Shown here piece after piece: positions 36,122 to 49,096 of a DNA stretch of 64,000 nt. How positions within the stretch are numbered: the first letter of the stretch is position 1; each line of letters opens with the position of its first letter. Below the pieces are notes generated by a model. It saw nothing but the letters and a program-made list of their open reading frames with translations, had not been told where the DNA came from and made no database searches. Source of the DNA: Cricetomys ansorgei (Eukaryota; Chordata; Mammalia; Rodentia; Nesomyidae); contig JAMJFZ010000881.1 in the NCBI GenBank assembly GCA_026225945.1, positions 1,585,001 through 1,649,000 of the forward strand, given 5' to 3'. A program made the position numbers and the translations under genes.

Positions 36122-36726
36122 AGAAGGGGGGAGGAATGGGTAATCCTCATAATTAGCAAAAGTGCTACATGCATATTTTGAAAGAACATTGAGAATTCAC
36201 TTGCTTTCCATTTTTAATATGGTATCACTTATGGCTGATTCATATAAATTTGGAAACTCTGTAACAGAAACCTGCTCATTTGTCTAATATTTATCACGTA
36301 GATAAGCTTACTATCCTAATCAGTGTCTTTCTTGTTACCATACATTCCACCATTCCAAAATCACCAAGAAATCCTAGAAACATACAATTTAGCCCTCACG
36401 TTTGACTGCACACCTAAGTAACAGTAAGATGGTAAACATGCTCGTTACACATCCCAACATTCACCTATCTTTATATTAAGTTGCTTTAGCCACTTATGAC
36501 CAATCTTCCATGTGGACAGCGGAAACTTTTGAAGAGGAGAGTTGTTATCTAATTCCTAGCATAGAGCAGGTAGGGAAATCGGAGACACATTGATTTTCTT
36601 AAGTTGGAATTTGTGCACAAAATACAAACCATTGTCCTTGGTTGAAAGAAAGAAATCAGAGGACAAGATTATCAACTACTTTATAAATATTCCAACTCTT
36701 TATGAAGTAATTGTCTTCCACGCCTG

Positions 36727-36727
<1 letters not shown>
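36122..36727. other. Unique intergenic DNA
   Basis: AT-rich. No recognised feature. Confidence 0.45.

Positions 36728-36771
<44 letters not shown>
36728..36771. repeat. (CA)n microsatellite
   Basis: Uninterrupted CA run of about 21 units. Confidence 0.97.
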
Positions 36772-36772
<1 letters not shown>

Positions 36773-36942
36773 TCCAATTTGTATTCATTGTCTTAGTTAT
36801 CCGGCTGGTGCCAAATTTGTTGTGCTGTAATGGTAAGCGTGGCTAAGTGTGAGAAATCTCCACCAGGTGTTTATGCAGCTTGTTCTGAGCTCCAGCTGGT
36901 AAGTATTGAATTCCCTCCATGGCTTAAGTTTACCCTTTACAG

Positions 36943-37217
36943 TGCTCTGACAGAACTTTGTAAAGATTTGAAGGACAGAATGAACCTTCACCAACAGTCG
37001 ATTGCAGAGGATGATTTCCTTTTCAAATAATTTTTAGAGTTTGGATTCAATTTATTTGAGTAAGTTAAGCCTGGCATCTAGCTCATCAACTCTTTCTACA
37101 CTTGAAATTTTCTTCTTTTTGAAGAGCAGTACTTTCTTACTAAGAGGTGTGGCATAGATGATTTTATGAGTATAAAAATTTGTGCTTTCTAAATAAACTT
37201 TATAACTTCTGTTTGAT
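36943..37217 (+). other. Terminal-exon-like segment (unproven)
   Basis: An acceptor-like 'gtttaccctttacag' ends at 36942. The open frame that follows reads 'ALTELCKDLKDRMNL...' to a TAA at 37028-37030, about 28 codons and predicted helical. AATAAA lies at 37192-37197, followed by GT-rich sequence. A perfect donor-like 'ctg|gtaagt' occurs at 36898/36899, only 44 bp before the acceptor, too close to pair with it. The protein is not recognised. Each signal is common by chance and only the combination is notable. Confidence 0.2.
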
Positions 37218-37617
37218 AGTGCTGGAGTGGAGAGAAGATGTGATTCTCTCTTCTTCCCATTGGAGAGAAGAGTCTGGAGTCCCTCTGTAGCATGACAGGT
37301 GTGAGTCACCTTCCAGAACAAGTGTGACCGTTCTTCGCAAACACGGCTAAGCACAGCAAACAGAGTACAGTTCCTCTAACAACTCCAGGTTGGGCCCTGC
37401 CTCTTTTATCCTCCACACCTAGGTAAGACTCCTGTTCTGATGAAATCACAAGGCTGGATGCAGAGAATATAGGGAGAACAATGCAGTTAATCACCAAATT
37501 ATGCTCAATTGCAGTAACACAAATACTTTCCCCGCAGTTCTTCCTCTTCAGAAATAGCATTTCACGTACAGAAAACAAGTAAGATTTTAATGAATAACAA
37601 AATATGTCCTCTCATTC
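37218..37617. other. Unique intergenic DNA
   Basis: No recognised repeat or gene. A 90-codon minus-strand frame at 37306-37578 resembles no family. Confidence 0.4.
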
Positions 37618-37653
37618 AGCAAACAAAGCAAACAAACAAACAAACAAACAAAG
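37618..37653. repeat. (CAAA)n microsatellite
   Basis: About eight CAAA units ending in 'caaagg'. Confidence 0.95.
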
Positions 37654-40600
37654 GAACAGCAGATATCAGTCAGCAGACTACCTGATGGTGATCATTTAAG
37701 TCAAGTCCCCTTCCATCCAACGTAGAATAGTGACAGCTGTGAATATTAGGAATCGACAAATTCCTACATACGTGTTCCTTCACAACACGCAGCAACACAT
37801 CCCAACAATTCCATTCCTGAGGGAGAAGAAGAATGTATTGTCAACTAGGAAATACTATCTTAAGGTAAAACAAAATTCTTTACCAAACTTCTTGCCAATT
37901 AGCTAGTCAAAACACAAACATTAAAGCTGATTGGACCTGAGTCACAAATTATTGATGTGGTTTAGGGAAAAAAAAAATCACTCAATCTTTGTAAGTTTGT
38001 GTCATTGCCTAAATGTAAAACATACTAAAACAGCAGGAGAGTCGGTACGGCAGAACTGAACTGTGCTAAGAACCCTAGCACACAGACTCTGCGTATCTGA
38101 AGAGTAGACAACGCAACAGACATTTCATTATTCCACGGTTGTTTCTCATACAATTCTTGATAAAATAAGAGAAACCACAAGATGATTTGCTTGTGCAGGT
38201 GGGTTTGGATTGTTATTCTGACCAGGCTGTAGTTCCTAGCTGCTGATAAACCTGGACAGACCATTTGCATATTCTTACTATCTATCAGGGAAATTTGATT
38301 CTTGTACCAAAACAGTGTTGAACATGGCTAGTGCTCTTGAAAATGACATGGGGACCTCATATTTATCTTTATGTGTCCTTTGGAAGGAAACAGATCATTA
38401 AGAACTGTCATTAGAGAAACAGGTGCAATGAGCCCACCTGCAAAATTAGTTTTTAAGAACATTGCTGGTGGTAATGAAGACAAACTAAACACCGAAGTAC
38501 TAGCTATGCCTTATTTCATAGACTCACCTTTAGAAGAGCAAAAGTCCCATTTTGCTTGCATAATTCACCACCCATTTATGGTATGAACCCTATTTTTTCC
38601 TCATTGAAACAGTGTGAATGGTCACAATCTTTTATCAAGTGAACAAGGATTATAGAAAAAAAAATGACAATGTGTTTTACACATTTTACAGACCATTTTG
38701 CAGGTCTGCATTCCTGATTTTAATTTACCAGCGTCCTGAATGCTTACTTTTTCAATTTCAACCAAGGTAACCAGGCAAGAAATCCAGATGACTGAAAGCA
38801 GTGATTGCCTCAAAGACTGGGTGTTGAAGCATTGAAGATACATTTCCGGGCTTGATTTTTCTGCTGGAAAGTAATTTTGGTCTATCTTGAATGTTTTATT
38901 TTGTTTAGCTTAGGTAAATAGTATGTGAAAACGCTTTGGAAAAAAAACAAAAAACAAAAAAAAACCCAAGAACTGCAGGAACTAGTCTGGAGTTTGGTTG
39001 AACACTAGATACATGTATTCCCTGAGCGACATGCCAATCCCTGCAAGTGGGATCGGTAAAGTCTTTTGAACAGATGTTGTAGAACAATTAAATTTAATAG
39101 CTAGCAAACATATCTTTGAGAGGAACCTGTTATTAGTCTTTTGCATTCAACAAAACTAAAGAAGAGACGGGGAAAGCCCTGTTCCTAGAGCTACACAACT
39201 GAGAAGTTCGCCTTGGATTCTCCGGCAGGGCACTTTTTATCCAACAGGGGTTAGAATATTTCCATTTTTTTTCAAAGGTTACAGAGATTTATTTACTTTT
39301 TCAGTATTTTGACCATCCAAGTTTTAGAATTTTCAATTCATGAAAAAAAAAAAAAGGTTTTTTTAAAGACATGCACTCTATTGTTAGGGTTACCCACCAT
39401 GTGCTTGTATGGGGTCAAGGACTCCAGATAAACATCGGCGGTTTCCATCTCAGCAGCAGACTCACCTGGGAAGGATACAATCACAATGCACTGTGGAGAA
39501 ACTCAGAAGCGTGATAGATAGAGGTCCTTACTAACATGTGCCGGTTCCCTCATGTAGTAGGAGAGGAAGCAAAGTGGAAGAGTCAGAAGCTTTCTCATAA
39601 GCACAATGCAAATCCAGTCCTGAAAATTAGTCATGCTTTCTGAAGTACACATGCTAACTCCTCAGTACTAAAGGAACAACAGCCATGCTCATTTCTCTTT
39701 CCCAAGAAATGATTCTGGATGAGAGAGTTTGACAAAAATCAGAGCGTATATTTGTTTAGACAATTTACCAGAATTAATACGAAAATGCCTTTAGTGTGGC
39801 CCCTTTCCTTTATCCCGACTGCTGATCTCCTGACAAGCCGCAGGTTGCACGTGATGTAATTCCTAGCAACCAGTGTTATTAAATGGGAGAAAATAAAATG
39901 CTGAGTGTGATTTTTAGTCCGGGCTTTACATGTTTTTGCAGGTGGCTTCTTCAGGAATTTCCTAAAGTAAATTTTTAAAAATAAATTCTTAGCAAATGTT
40001 TCAATATTTATTAAAATAGTAATAAGGACTCTTTTAAAGGTCAACGTTGTCACTTTCTTTAGGAGAATCAGCATCGGGGATATCGTGTAACTGGGTCTCT
40101 CAGCTTCAGATCATGGAGTCACTCTTATAAACAGAACTTAAAGTGCTGGCGTACTTTTTACAATATCTGATGTTTTTCCATCGCTGCTTTCCAAGAAGCT
40201 TATAAATTTTATGGAAATGACCTCATTAACCAATTAACCATTTTTCAGAAGTAGGTAGAGCATAAAACATTTGAACTACTATTTGAGAAGAACTTCTGGG
40301 ATGTTTTGCTTTCTGAACTCTTCCAGTCTGGTTTGTTTAAAGAGTGTAGTATCCAGCTCCAGGAAGTGATGAGCTTACATTAGGCCCTGGGAGGAATGCA
40401 GAAGGAGTTACTTTTGAAAGAGATTAGTGGGAAATTGTGATCACTTATGAAAACCTTTGAGAGAAAAGTCATTAAACATAAATCTTTATTACATTGGACA
40501 ATACACCCAAACTACCTGGAAATACGGTAAGCCTGTCTTAAAAATAGAAAAACATGTAGATAAAGTTTATAATGTTATCTAGATAGTAATCTTCATGATA

Positions 40601-43600
40601 GATGATACTACTGGGCTAGCGTACCGCTGAATCTCACAGTGTTTCCTGAATACATGAATTAATGGATGGGTTGTAGAAGTTAAGACATAGTCACAAAGAA
40701 TCATGTTTTGGGTACTATGTTCAGAGCATGCTCTGCATTTCTATGTATTTAATTATCAGGGGATAATAACCAATAAGAATAATTCATTGAAAGGAGTAAT
40801 CTATAAGCACTTCTCCCTGTGACGAGTGTTATTTTGAATGGTCAGAGCTACTGTTAGGAATTTCCATTCTCCTGTGTCAAATCCTTTGTATTCATTTCCT
40901 CTCTTTGCTCTTAGAAATACTGAGGTACTACTTTAAATATTTCATGATTCTAAGGAGAAATGAACATAGGCACTTTGGGAATTTAATACAAACGCGATTC
41001 TTATGAAAACACACAGAAAATGTAGACATAAAGTAATGTGAAAATGACGTTGTTTTACATACAAATACCTTCTATGTGTTATGGAAGACATGGTAATCTT
41101 AGATGCAGCCCTTTAAATAATTTCATTTTAAAAGATTAGCAGTTTAAGGGCATGGTGGTGGACACCAGGAAAGTATTTGAAAAATAAAATTTACATGCAA
41201 AATAAAAAACGTGCATTCTAAAGTGTATAAAAGGCTCAACCACATAAATAATTGAGCAGTCTGAAGATTCTGATATTCCATACTTAGACAAAACATCTGA
41301 AACCTATTCTTGCTATATACGTGGATTATTTTTAAAATCGCTAAGGACGCAGTGTATAATAGCTTAAATGTGTGCTTAGCATGTGACCTATGCATTCTCC
41401 TCTTTACTGCGCAGGACATCCAGCGGCCCACAGACTGTGGGCAACTGTGCAGTTGCTTTTCATGAAATTCAACTTCTCAGAACATGCTATATTCTCAGTC
41501 TCTACTTTCCTTCTTGGACTGGGTGCAAAATAGATTGTTTTAAGGTTGTGAACAAGAGCTATGTTTGGCTGCTGCAAAGTCATTCTTTTGCTCTTTTTTA
41601 AAGTCACTGCCCTTTACCTCTGTGTCCACCAGCCACAGCATTACGTGAGAACTGTTCCTGCTCCTGGATGCATTCCCGTCTCTGCCACTTCTCTCTGGAT
41701 CCTGATCACAAGCAGAGGCACACCTCCGTGTCTCTTCTCCCTGTGAGCTGACCTGATGGTTTGGAGACTCAAAATTTCCTCGATTTTAGTCACTGCATTT
41801 TCCATTTAATGAAAAACATGGTTAAAAGAGATACGGGCCTCTTTAAGAAGTCAATGTTTTAGCTCTGGAAGTCATTGATTATAAAGCAGCAAACTTAGGA
41901 ATGCTGAATTGTAAAGATGGGAAATTTTTATATATGACAAAAAAATATGTTTGTAGACAATGGAGCCAATGTATGTGTCAGCAGAATGTGGGACTACCTG
42001 TCCCTGAGTTGGTTCTAGTCTGGCATCCTGGAATCTCTGCATCTTGTTGTCCTGATCTTATTTTTCATAGCACCTCATGGCCAGTTGGGTTTTTCTGGTG
42101 GCATCTTACAGTGCTTGAACCTCGTTCTGTAAATCAATAGCTGTGAAATACTTACGACAAAGCAGGTATGTTTCAGGGTTCCATGCCAGCTGATTGACAA
42201 AGCTCATGCCCGTACACTGCATGTGCTTCATTTTCTAATAAAACTTAAGGCCCAGAATGTTCTGACTATCTGTCCCTGGAGAAGCATCACTTGAGGCCTC
42301 AGTCCCTTTAGCCTATTGTCTTCATTAGAAGCCTGCCACTTTACAGCAGTGACGTCACCACCCAGTTCAAGGAACACATGGAAAAAGATACCTCCAGATT
42401 TTCATGTTTATAGCCATAGTCTACCAATTTAATGATTTTGCTAAAATATTCTTTAATGTTGACTCATCGTAGGGCTTAAAGAAAAATAGAAAATTTTCAA
42501 AATGAAAAACTGCCCCCCCAGCTCTCTTATGAGTTTTGAAATTGCTACTATTAGGTTAGAATGGGTCATATTTCTTTGACTGTGAGACGTTCATTCTGAA
42601 GACTTGTAAATGGTTGCAGGGCTTTCCAGCTCTATTTTAAGGAGATTTTTGTTTAAGCTTAAAGCATTGAGGTTATGACGTGTGATTCATGAAGTTTGTA
42701 CCCTGCTGTAGAAGCTTGAAAGCCCATTTCTATTAAATGTTCAGATCAGAATCTCAGGAGACATATTTTATATGAAATTTTAGAATTTCAGAATGTTCTG
42801 TTTTTCTATTTCACTTACAGAAAAACATCACCGTTTAGAATTCAGTTGATGAACTCATCGATAATATATTCATGTATTCTAATCTTTAAAGGTTAGGTCT
42901 TCCACTGAGATCAAGGTGTCCGGTGACCATCTACATTATTTTTGATGCCGTAACTATTTCCTGGGTGTAATTACTGACTATTTCCAAGAGAGAGCAGTAG
43001 TGAATTGCAGTATCTGCCAAAGCTATACAGTTTTACTCAAAAGTACTGATTTCCATTTTCAACTTTGTAACCTTTCAACCTATTGACCACGAATAGTGCT
43101 CTGACTCAGCGTGACGCATATAAATGTTTAAAGTCTAAAGGGTAATTATCTCTATTCATAGTTAAACTGTGCCTTGATTCACAATAGAAACCATATGTCC
43201 ACTCAAAACACTTTCAATAGGTTAAATAACACCCAGATTAACCCTGAGTTAGTTTACTGGTTAAAATAACAGCAGCATCTTCTTCTAATTCAGTAGTTCA
43301 TTTATCATCTCTGATCAAGGTACCAGGCCCAAATTTTCAAGATTTAAAAGCTTCAGATTTAAAAACGAAAAAGAAACCACAAAAAAGCTTACAGATGCTT
43401 AAATCGCCTCTTTGCTGACTGTGTGACAGTCTCCTCTGCTCAGGTGTTTAAGAGTGGATTTGGGAACTGTTATTGAAAAGTATATTCACTTTTGTATAAT
43501 AGTTAAGACACAAAAAATAGTTTCTCAAGTCATGAAATCATTAACTTGTTGATTTGTCTTAGCATTGTGCATGCAGAGGGTAATTCAGAACAATTATGGA

Positions 43601-44869
43601 ATTAAAAAATATGCAAATGCCTGAAGGCGTGGATCAACTCAAGAAGACAAACAGGAGGAGGAAGCAGAGCTCTGTCTGGACTCAGCCAGTACATCTTGCT
43701 TTACTGGTGGATGAGGGATGTTTGAAACTGAATTTAAATGAATTGAACACCAATCTAGCTTTCAAGTAGGCAAGGCTTTATATAGTCTTACCATTTTTAC
43801 AATAATAGATTATTCTGAAACTTTGAAACCACAATAGCAGAAAATTACAAAGAGAAAACAAAATTGTGTATAATTGAGGTAATGAAAAGCTAGGGGTAGG
43901 TGGTGGGAAGAAACTGCATGAGAAGGGAAAAAAAGGCATAAAATGACTTTTCAGAAGCTGAAAGCCAGCCCTTCCTGCCCTGCATTGTAATGTCACAGAT
44001 ACTTGTTCGTCTACAGAGCACATCATCTCCAGATAATGTACAGGGAAGGGTCTTAATCAAAAGGGGTCTTTGAGTCTCAAAAAGTGGTATTTTTATGTGC
44101 ATATTCTTTGTCAATGCCACTGAAAGCAGAGAATCACTTTAATGCAGACAGAACCAAAAGATCTGGGCTTCTTGGTGATACATTATTATTTTATGACCCT
44201 GTGACATTGCCTGGGAATATGGTTGCTCTGTGCAAACACCATGTGAGGACCATGGGAAGTAGGAATGAGCATATTTTCTGTGGATACTGAATGAGTTTCT
44301 ACCTCCAGAGGAGGCTTTGATGGAATGTACATTCCCTGGCAGTAAGAGAAGGATACCCTTCTTGTTCTAGAAGTCAGAAGCCCCATTTGTTAGAGAGTGG
44401 CCTCTCCTTTACCTTGAAACAAACTGCGTTTGGAGATGTTACAATTTTGCATCCATCACTGGCTGAGACTATTTAGAAGTACGCAGAACCATTCACCCAT
44501 GGCAAAGCTGGCTTTCACCCAATTTATACCTGCTTTGCGATTTTTCATATGTTCTTCTCATACAGCTTCACCTTTATGTATCATTTACCATAAAGATGGG
44601 ACTTACTAATAAATCTCTTCTACAGGGTGCTGTAAAGAAATCTGTAAGGTCTATCATATTTAATATCCCTGCAGCTGCATAGCCTTCCTTTTGTCATTTT
44701 GCAGATTATTTTAGGAACCATTTGCCTGAACCTCAGTGTTATTTATCAACAAGACTCTGAGTATGTGAATAGGAAGGAAAAATCTTAGCACCTCCATTGG
44801 AGGAATGTGAGGCTCTTGTCTCAGTTCCAGATATTGAAAGTTAACACCAAGGTAACAAGGCTTTAAAGC
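37654..44869. other. Unique AT-rich intergenic DNA
   Basis: No recognisable interspersed repeat over about 7 kb, which is low for a rodent window. A 71-codon frame at 38371-38586 ('PPAKLVFKNIAGGNEDKLN') ends at a donor-like 'atg|gtatga' but has only a weak acceptor. I do not call it an exon. Homopolymer A runs occur at 37970 and 38940-38965, and T/A runs at 39240-39365. Confidence 0.45.
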
Positions 44870-45060
44870 TCCCTACACCCACGGTAAGTTCCTGGCAGTT
44901 CCTGCTAAAGCCCTCGGATCCAGAGGTGGCAAAAGGCGTTTATGTAGCATTATCGGCTCAGAGTGACAAAGGCCCACGGCACTGCCAGGGCGAGGGCTTC
45001 ATTAAATTTTCCAGTCAGTGAGTCAGCAGTTGGATGGAAAAAGAAACACATGGTTAATGT
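44870..45060. promoter_or_regulatory. Candidate regulatory element with a MARE/AP-1-type site
   Basis: Slightly GC-richer unique block with several CpGs in AT-rich surroundings. It contains TGAGTCAGCA at 45019-45028, a match to the core bound by Maf/NF-E2/NRF2 and AP-1 proteins, and an 'attaaattttcc' AT block beside it. There is no proof of function or conservation in this sequence alone. Confidence 0.2.
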
Positions 45061-45804
45061 TAATACGTGAAAGATCGTGGCTCTGCAAATCTGATAGATC
45101 CTCAAAACAAGCAGTGTCTAGATCAGTGGAAGGAAGGCTAAACTGAACAGGAGGCATCCGTGTGTGTAAAAGTGAAAGCAGTCAGAATTCCTGTAGAAAC
45201 AACGCAGAGAGGTATATCTAAAATAGCAGCTCTGATCTGGCTTGTGGAGTAGAGAGAAATTAAATAGCAATAATGTGAGTGATGTCATTGAGAGCTATGT
45301 CCCCTCAGACAAGACAAAGTAAGTCTGAATCTTCATTCTCTTCTGGCATGTTGACACTTTATTGCACATACCAAATGGTCCTGCATGGACTCGTTGGTCA
45401 AGAATGGCAATGGTCCAAGGAAATGTTATGAATTCATCAACGACATTGTTCTTTATTCTAACTCAGCATTCTGATGACCAGACATCTTGAAGGGTGTTAT
45501 TTGCTCAGTTTTGTACTTTCTGAGAATGAAGAAAGTAATTATGATTATTGAATAGTGTCTATCTTTTCCTTATACCCTAGTGTCCTGTAAATCTGGATTT
45601 AATAAAAGGCTAACGTATGTCTAATGAGAAGTGTGCATTTTAAAGCATACATTACTTAAATGTAAATACACTTAGCTACTTAAAATATGTGCGCTGTGAG
45701 CCTTATAGTGGACTCTCTTTTCCCCTCACTGAGCAGCCCAGGATGAAAATGGAATCTCTGGTCTTGGATTGTTCTGCTGATTGCTTCCTGGACTTTCCTT
45801 GAGT
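45061..45804. other. Unique intergenic DNA
   Basis: No recognised repeat or gene. Confidence 0.45.
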
Positions 45805-46215
45805 TCATTCCTTGGTCTTTTGCTTCTGAAGTCTTTGCCTTTGCAGTACAAAATGCTCAAAGCCAGCTTTCAATTCAGTCAGTAAAGCAGCCGTGTTCCT
45901 TTCCAAGAATCTCAGAAAAAGTGCTGCCTGCCCACTTTCATTTTTAAATGGGGAGCTGGTCTTTGTCTCTAACATTGTCTTTCTCCCACACAGAGGAGAG
46001 AAAGCAGTGATCTGATCCCCACGGTGGGAGGAACACTTCCTTGCCGGAGACAAATGAAAACAGATCTCCCATGGAGGGGTCCTTGTCAGTTCTTATGTAG
46101 CAACACGAGCGTGCTGCTGAGGAAAGGATCTTGGGATATTAATGCTCAGGCCCCTCTTCCTGGAACCCCTGTGGGACACGGAGCCAGGGCATGGAGCACA
46201 GTGAGGGAGAGGTGA
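45805..46215. other. Exon-like signals on both strands (unproven)
   Basis: Minus strand: a frame open for about 100 codons ends at 45805 with '...FLERNTAALLTELKAGFEHF' and a basic tail 'RQRLQKQKTKE'. It looks helical but has no ATG. Plus strand: a strong acceptor-like 'ctaacattgtctttctcc' plus 'cacacag' ends at 45993 and leads into a frame open to 46215. The two signals overlap on opposite strands, so at most one could be real. I recognise neither protein. Confidence 0.2.
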
Positions 46216-47523
46216 TGACAGCAGTGAGACTGTGCAGAAGCTTCAACAGCCGCTTGCTTCTCTTGGATCCATTTGCTGCATTTGTACTGAACAGCTACTT
46301 TCTGTGTGTTACATGACTCACTTTTGCAGAGAATTAAGGACGAATTCTTCAAAAAACCTATGTTTACAGAGCTAAGAACCCAAAATGGCTGCAGGGAACT
46401 CTTGTGCGTCGATAAAACTTTTGCATTGAATGAAAAAAAAAAAAGAGTCAAAGTCATTATCAGTGACAGAGTTGGTGCCAGCTGGGCTGGAGGGCGATAA
46501 ACCAAAGCTTCCTGGAAGATGATGTCTTTGATGAGGCCCAAGGAAAGAACTTGAGGATAAAGTGAAAGGGACGAAGAGCTGGTTTAGCACTGCTGGGCAG
46601 GAGTTGCTAAGTAACATGAGGCTCCTTTGCTTGGAGTACTATTGTATGGGAGGATGGCAGGAAGCGTGTGTGAAAAGCTGATTCTGAGCATTGAATACAC
46701 AGTGAAAAAAACTTAGTCTTTGTTTTTATTTAAATGAGGCTTTCTTAACTTTGGTTTGCGTCTATTGTAATGTCTTAAGACGTTTCTCTAAGAATCATAT
46801 TCATACTCAAAGGCTTTGAACAGCACATCCCAATTACCACTGGAATTTCCATTCCAGTACGTAGTAGTATTGGTGTTCCGTAGTCTTAGTTTTTACAATA
46901 AAAGTTATTCTGTCTCTTAAGGCTTAATAGCCACTGATCTAAGTAGTATGGGTAGACCAATTATTTCACGCAATAGACAGTGAATGCCTCTTATAGACCG
47001 ACTTTGTGCTGGAGACGTAACGTTGAACAAGACAGTGTGTACACATCAGAGAATCGGCCTAGAGACTGCTACGAGTGACAAAAGCACAAAGCAGGGAAAC
47101 AAAGACTGCAATTCCTCAGAACTGGTTGTGCTAATCAGTTAAGCTTTTTGTGTTTTACTGTAATAATTCCACTAGAGGCCTGTGTGGAAGGTTCATGAAC
47201 CGAGTTAAGCACAACATTACAAATCGCAGATAGTAAATACTACAGAACTTCAAAGAAGGGGAATACTAGTGATTTTAGAGCGAGCTGATGAAGCACTTTG
47301 GAGTGTCACAATGTAAGCTCAGATTTGACATAAGGGCAGGTTCTTTACAAGAAGAACATTTTGGTTCCTGTTTTCTCTCAATAGAAAAAACCCACAATCT
47401 TTGGTTGTGATCTTTATTTCTCTTACTAAACTCATAGAAGAAAAATAAAACTTTTCATAAAAGTAAGTATTATTGAGTAACATAATAGAGAATATTCAAA
47501 ACAGTAGTTTGGTCCAGAGTCAG

Positions 47524-47524
<1 letters not shown>
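46216..47524. other. Unique intergenic DNA
   Basis: Contains an A run at 46434-46444. A 131-codon minus-strand frame (46146-46541), the longest in the window, crosses this A run as Phe residues and has no family resemblance. Confidence 0.45.
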
Positions 47525-47559
<35 letters not shown>

Positions 47560-47641
47560 ATGTGCATTTGTGTGAATGAGGATGACTGTACATATGTGTG
47601 CAGGCATGTGTGAGTGTCTACATGTGTATGTGTGTGCATTG
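47525..47641. repeat. (TG)n microsatellite with degenerate extension
   Basis: Pure TG run at 47525-47557, then TG-rich degenerate sequence with 'tacatgtg' motifs. Confidence 0.95.
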
Positions 47642-48804
47642 TGTAAATATTATTTAGATCTTTGATGACGATCTATACAAAACACTAAATCAAAACACAG
47701 TGAAGAGCTTAGCAGGTCAGGAGCATCTGTTTCAACGGTGTCACTCTCTCCTGACCTTAGGAGGACCAGTGACTGAATTCTACTGTTAGTGACCATGGAG
47801 AGATACTTTGTGTTACCAATACAGGATGACCCATCTCCTTAAGAAATGAAAGCACCAACCAATTTCTAGATCACCTAGCAACCTTCTGCGCTCATGTACA
47901 TTCAAATCTGAAGTGCTTTCATGAACTGGAAAATTTAATTTATTATCATGAGTAACAATTTAATGAGCACAGACTTCTGGGGACAGAAAAATATACTTGG
48001 ACTTAAAATATTTTGAGATCATAAAATACTTTCCTGAAAATCTTAGAATCAGGTTGCATTTTGAGTAGAACTACAATCTGATTGGCTCTTCAGGATAAGC
48101 TAGCTCCCAAACTTCCTCCTACATAATAAAATAAATGGACATGCTTGATGGAGTTACTTAGTGCTGCTCAGCCTCAGAGCACCTGAGAATGACTGTTAAA
48201 GACAACAACTTCACATCTGTACAATTGACTTTAAGCTGTTGTCTCTAAAAAGAATTAGCCAAAAGTCTTTATGACTTTCTGAAGTTGTATCTAGCACACG
48301 AGGATGGCTTCAGACTTTCAGACTGGGAAATGGGCTCGTTCCAAAGCATCTAGAAGTGGGACCCAGTAATTTTAATAAGATAGAAAAGAGAGACTGAAGC
48401 ATAGACCTTAAAAAAAAAAAGCAGTACTGTTTATATTAAGAATGTTATCGGTCCAGACACTCTTTCTTCTCTCTGTGCTTCTGGCTATAATGTTGTAATA
48501 CAGAAATCGAAGAAGCATAAATATTCAAGGTTGTATGCTGAGATCAACATTTTGGCCTCCAGGCAATTCTGCTTGCTCTCTGCCTGCTTCAGAGGCTGGC
48601 ACTGCCAGGAGGACAGCAGCACTGGAGATACTGACGCTACTGGAACCTTCTGTGGTCCTAGTACAGTGTGAACATCTTTCCCATAATTTAGTGGGAAAAG
48701 GGTAATAAATCCAAACTCAAGGCTAAGGTGAGGCAGCATCTGGGAAGAATAGTTGAAAAAAATGTATGAGTCTATTTATATTTAAGCATAAAACAAGACC
48801 CATG
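47642..48804. other. Unique intergenic DNA
   Basis: Contains an A run at 48410-48420. No recognised repeat or gene. Confidence 0.45.
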
Positions 48805-49096
48805 TTGGATGAGGATGATTGTATTGTTTGGCTATGGTCTGGATATCTGCCTTTCTCAAAAATTTCAGGTTGAAACCTGGACTCTACTGTAGTAGTGAAA
48901 AGACTACCCTCAGGAATGGCAGTTTGCTTTATAAAAGGTACTTTGTGGATCCTTGTGCTCCTTCTTCACTGTGGACATATAAAAATGTCATCTCTGAAGC
49001 AGACATGAACCCTTATCACACATCAAATCCACTCTTAGCAGCTCTGTGACTAAGATATTTCGGTAGAGCAGTCCAAGTGAACTAAGATAGCTACAG
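48805..49096 (+). mobile_element. Old MaLR LTR (MLT1/MST-like), sense
   Basis: Blocks in MaLR order: 'ttggctatggtctggatat', 'atttcaggttgaaacctgga', 'caggaatggcagtttgcttt' and 'gatccttgtgctccttcttc', then 'atgtcatctctgaagcagac', ending near 'agtgaactaagatag'. It is very diverged, as expected of the ancestral mammalian MLT1 group rather than the rodent MT group. Confidence 0.6.

Noticed and set aside
46146..46541. 131-codon minus-strand frame, longest in the window
   Set aside because: No family resemblance. It includes a Phe run from a poly-A stretch, and the length is plausible by chance in 64 kb.
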